Below, piece after piece: positions 62,445 through 64,000 of a stretch of DNA of 64,000 nt. Numbering within the stretch: position 1 is the stretch's first letter; each line of letters starts with the position of its first letter. The notes below the pieces were generated by a model. That model was not told the DNA's origin and did no database searches. It saw only the letters and a list, made by a program, of their open reading frames with translations. The DNA is from Pseudoalteromonas shioyasakiensis. GTDB taxonomy: Bacteria > Pseudomonadota > Gammaproteobacteria > Enterobacterales > Alteromonadaceae. Location: assembly GCA_013391845.1 (NCBI GenBank), contig CP058414.1:2590501-2654500 (forward strand), in the 5' to 3' direction. Both the position numbers and the translations under genes were made by a program.

Positions 62445-63761
62445 ATGATGCAGCCATCATTTAATAAAACAAAAGCAAAACTTTCTTTGCTGCCGCTTTT
62501 GGTGTTTGTCGGCTTATTTTTAGGCGCTGGCTTATACTTACAGTCTCAAGGTGTCGATTACGCCTTCTATCAATTGCCTGCCCCTGTGGCAATTTTACCT
62601 GCCATCATGCTGGCTTTTATCTTAAATAGAAATACCATCAACCACAGTGTTGAAACCTTTATTAAAGGTGCGGGCCATAGCAACATCATCACTATGTGTT
62701 TGATTTATCTGCTTGCCGGTGCGTTTTCTGCCGTTGCAGGTGCAACGGGTGGTGTCGATGCCGTTGTTAATGCGGGTTTATCACTCATTCCGCCAGCTTT
62801 ATTACTACCTGGATTATTTTTAATCGCTGCGGTTGTGTCGACTGCAATGGGTACTTCAATGGGGACTATCGGTGCTATTGGCCCGATTGCTTATGCAGTC
62901 GCCCAAAAAACAGGCATTGATCCATCATTGATGGCAGGCACGATTGTATCGGGTGCAATGTTTGGTGATAACTTATCAATCATTTCTGACACAACTATTG
63001 CTGCAACCCGTACGCAAGGCTGTGAAATGAAAGATAAATTCCGTGAGAACTTAAAAATTGCCTTACCCGCTGCAGCATTAACTATCGGTTTGTTATTCTT
63101 CTTAACGCCTGCAGCTGAAGCTGTAGAAACACAAGATTTCGATATTTTATTAGTGTTACCTTATGCCTTTATCTTAGTACTCGCAGTAATGGGCTTTAAC
63201 GTCTTTGTGGTGCTGTTTAGCGGTATTATCTTCGCTGCACTAATGGGCTTTACTGGCAGCTATGAAGGTGCCAGTTTTGTTAAGGATGTCTATAAAGGTT
63301 TTACTGATATGCAGGAAATTTTCTTGCTATCGATGTTTATTGGTGGCCTTTCAGAGTTTATCCGTATTAATGGTGGACTTGATTATATTGCTAACAAAAT
63401 TCAAGCAATTACGAAAATCATTGCAAAATGGCACCGTAAGGTCGCGGATCAATTAGGTATTGCGGCACTGGTGATGACCAGTAACTTATGTATTGCTAAT
63501 AATACGGTATCAATCATTGTTGCTGGCCCAATTGCTAAAAAATTAGCGGATGATGGCGAAATTACTGGTAAGCGTTCAGCAAGCTTACTTGATATTTTTG
63601 CTTGTGTAACACAAGGCTCACTACCTTATGGCGCACAAGCGTTACTTCTCGGTGCGACTTTCAAAATTAGCCCTTGGCAGGTGTCTACTTCATCTTACTA
63701 TTGCTTTATTCTTGCCTTTACAGCTGTGGCTGTAATTTGCTTACGTCGGAATAAAGCTTAA
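62445..63761 (+). CDS. NhaC-family transporter, probable methionine transporter MetT
   Basis: This 438-residue protein has about 11-12 membrane helices and the NhaC-family pattern: GTSMGTIGAIGPIAYAVA (about 146-163), GAMFGDNLSIISDTTIAATRTQG (about 178-200) and a repeat-related SLPYGAQALLLG near the end. The family includes Na+/H+ antiporters and predicted amino acid carriers such as MetT and LysW. A leader element like a SAM-II pseudoknot points to methionine uptake; this is inference. CGAGGA lies 3 bases before the first of two ATG codons. Confidence 0.75.
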   Translation: MMQPSFNKTKAKLSLLPLLVFVGLFLGAGLYLQSQGVDYAFYQLPAPVAILPAIMLAFILNRNTINHSVETFIKGAGHSNIITMCLIYLLAGAFSAVAGATGGVDAVVNAGLSLIPPALLLPGLFLIAAVVSTAMGTSMGTIGAIGPIAYAVAQKTGIDPSLMAGTIVSGAMFGDNLSIISDTTIAATRTQGCEMKDKFRENLKIALPAAALTIGLLFFLTPAAEAVETQDFDILLVLPYAFILVLAVMGFNVFVVLFSGIIFAALMGFTGSYEGASFVKDVYKGFTDMQEIFLLSMFIGGLSEFIRINGGLDYIANKIQAITKIIAKWHRKVADQLGIAALVMTSNLCIANNTVSIIVAGPIAKKLADDGEITGKRSASLLDIFACVTQGSLPYGAQALLLGATFKISPWQVSTSSYYCFILAFTAVAVICLRRNKA

Positions 63762-63779
63762 GTTAAATAATTTTTGCCA

Positions 63780-63805
63780 AGATACGCCCAATTTAGGGCG
63801 TATCT
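63780..63805. terminator. Hairpin after the NhaC-family gene
   Basis: AGATACGCCC and GGGCGTATCT form a 10-bp stem with a 6-base loop. No T-run follows on the plus strand, and TATAAT at 63808 just after it may be the -10 of the next gene. Confidence 0.5.
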
Positions 63806-63852
63806 GCTATAATCCTCCCTTTGTATCCCCTTTACACCATCAATATTGAGAT

Positions 63853-64000
63853 ATGAACTTGAAAAAGATCCTTTCTGTTGCTGCGCTATGTGCAGTAAGT
63901 ACTTCAGGCTATGCCGCTAATTGGAGCTCTACGCAATTACACGTTAATAACGGTGAACACAAAAATCCGTTTTCATTAACTAAGTCAAATACCACGGTTG
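63853..64000 (+). CDS. Exported protein, N-terminal fragment (possible Tsx/OmpK-like outer membrane protein)
   Basis: Only 49 residues are visible; the gene runs off the window. A signal peptide MNLKKILSVAALCAVSTSGYA is followed by ANWSSTQLHVNNGEHKNPFS. The WSST start of the mature part recalls Tsx/OmpK-like channel proteins of marine gammaproteobacteria, but the fragment is too short to be sure. Confidence 0.5.
   Translation, partial: MNLKKILSVAALCAVSTSGYAANWSSTQLHVNNGEHKNPFSLTKSNTTV

Noticed and set aside
1..64000. CRISPR array or insertion sequence
   Set aside because: I saw no regularly spaced long repeats and no transposase gene with terminal repeats in the window.

Overview
The window looks like a chromosomal segment of a marine gammaproteobacterium, most likely Pseudoalteromonas or a close relative. 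This is inferred from about 40% G+C, AT-rich codon use, Na+-linked transporters (NhaD, NSS, NhaC families) and the style of the housekeeping genes (sbcB, lysC, carAB, greA, dapB). No taxonomic search could be run.

Region 1 (1 to about 27,300) is most of a P2/HP1-type prophage (Peduoviridae, K139/HP1-like). Its far end lies off the left edge. From left to right it holds: a tail block on the minus strand (tape measure, frameshifted tail chaperone, L,D-transpeptidase-like protein, tube, sheath, completion proteins); head genes L, M, N and O on the minus strand; terminase, portal and two holin-like genes on the plus strand; an intergenic region with helically phased repeats that may be the packaging site; an Ogr/Delta-like late activator whose promoter is covered by a LexA box; a GAF-GGDEF diguanylate cyclase; replication protein A (HUH type); Dam-like methylase; small early genes; a Cro/CI switch; an accessory block; and a tyrosine integrase.

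The accessory block (19.8 to 25.8 kb) reads like a defence and lysogeny island. A RelA/SpoT-type nucleotide synthetase lies directly behind the repressor. An operon of a SAP-like/WYL membrane protein plus a two-helix membrane protein is transcribed divergently from a UmuD'-like protein, with two LexA-type boxes between them. A small unknown gene and a PIN-like nuclease follow. Repressor cleavage, late activation and cargo expression therefore all appear tied to DNA damage.

Region 2 (27.3 kb to the end) is ordinary chromosome: sbcB; a hydroxyisobutyrate-type dehydrogenase; glutathione peroxidase and ldhA; an NSS transporter; a phosphopantetheinyl transferase; lysC behind a lysine riboswitch; nhaD; an MksFEB-like condensin operon with no nuclease subunit; a DUF4136 lipoprotein; a TonB-dependent receptor; a YkgJ-type protein; an RND efflux pair; an ldtD-mepK-like cell wall pair; a serine hydrolase with TPR; a LysR/nitroreductase pair; an S66 carboxypeptidase; greA, carB and carA with an apparent leader attenuator; dapB; and an NhaC-family transporter behind what looks like a SAM-II/SAM-V-type pseudoknot riboswitch. 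A cut-off outer membrane protein gene ends the window.
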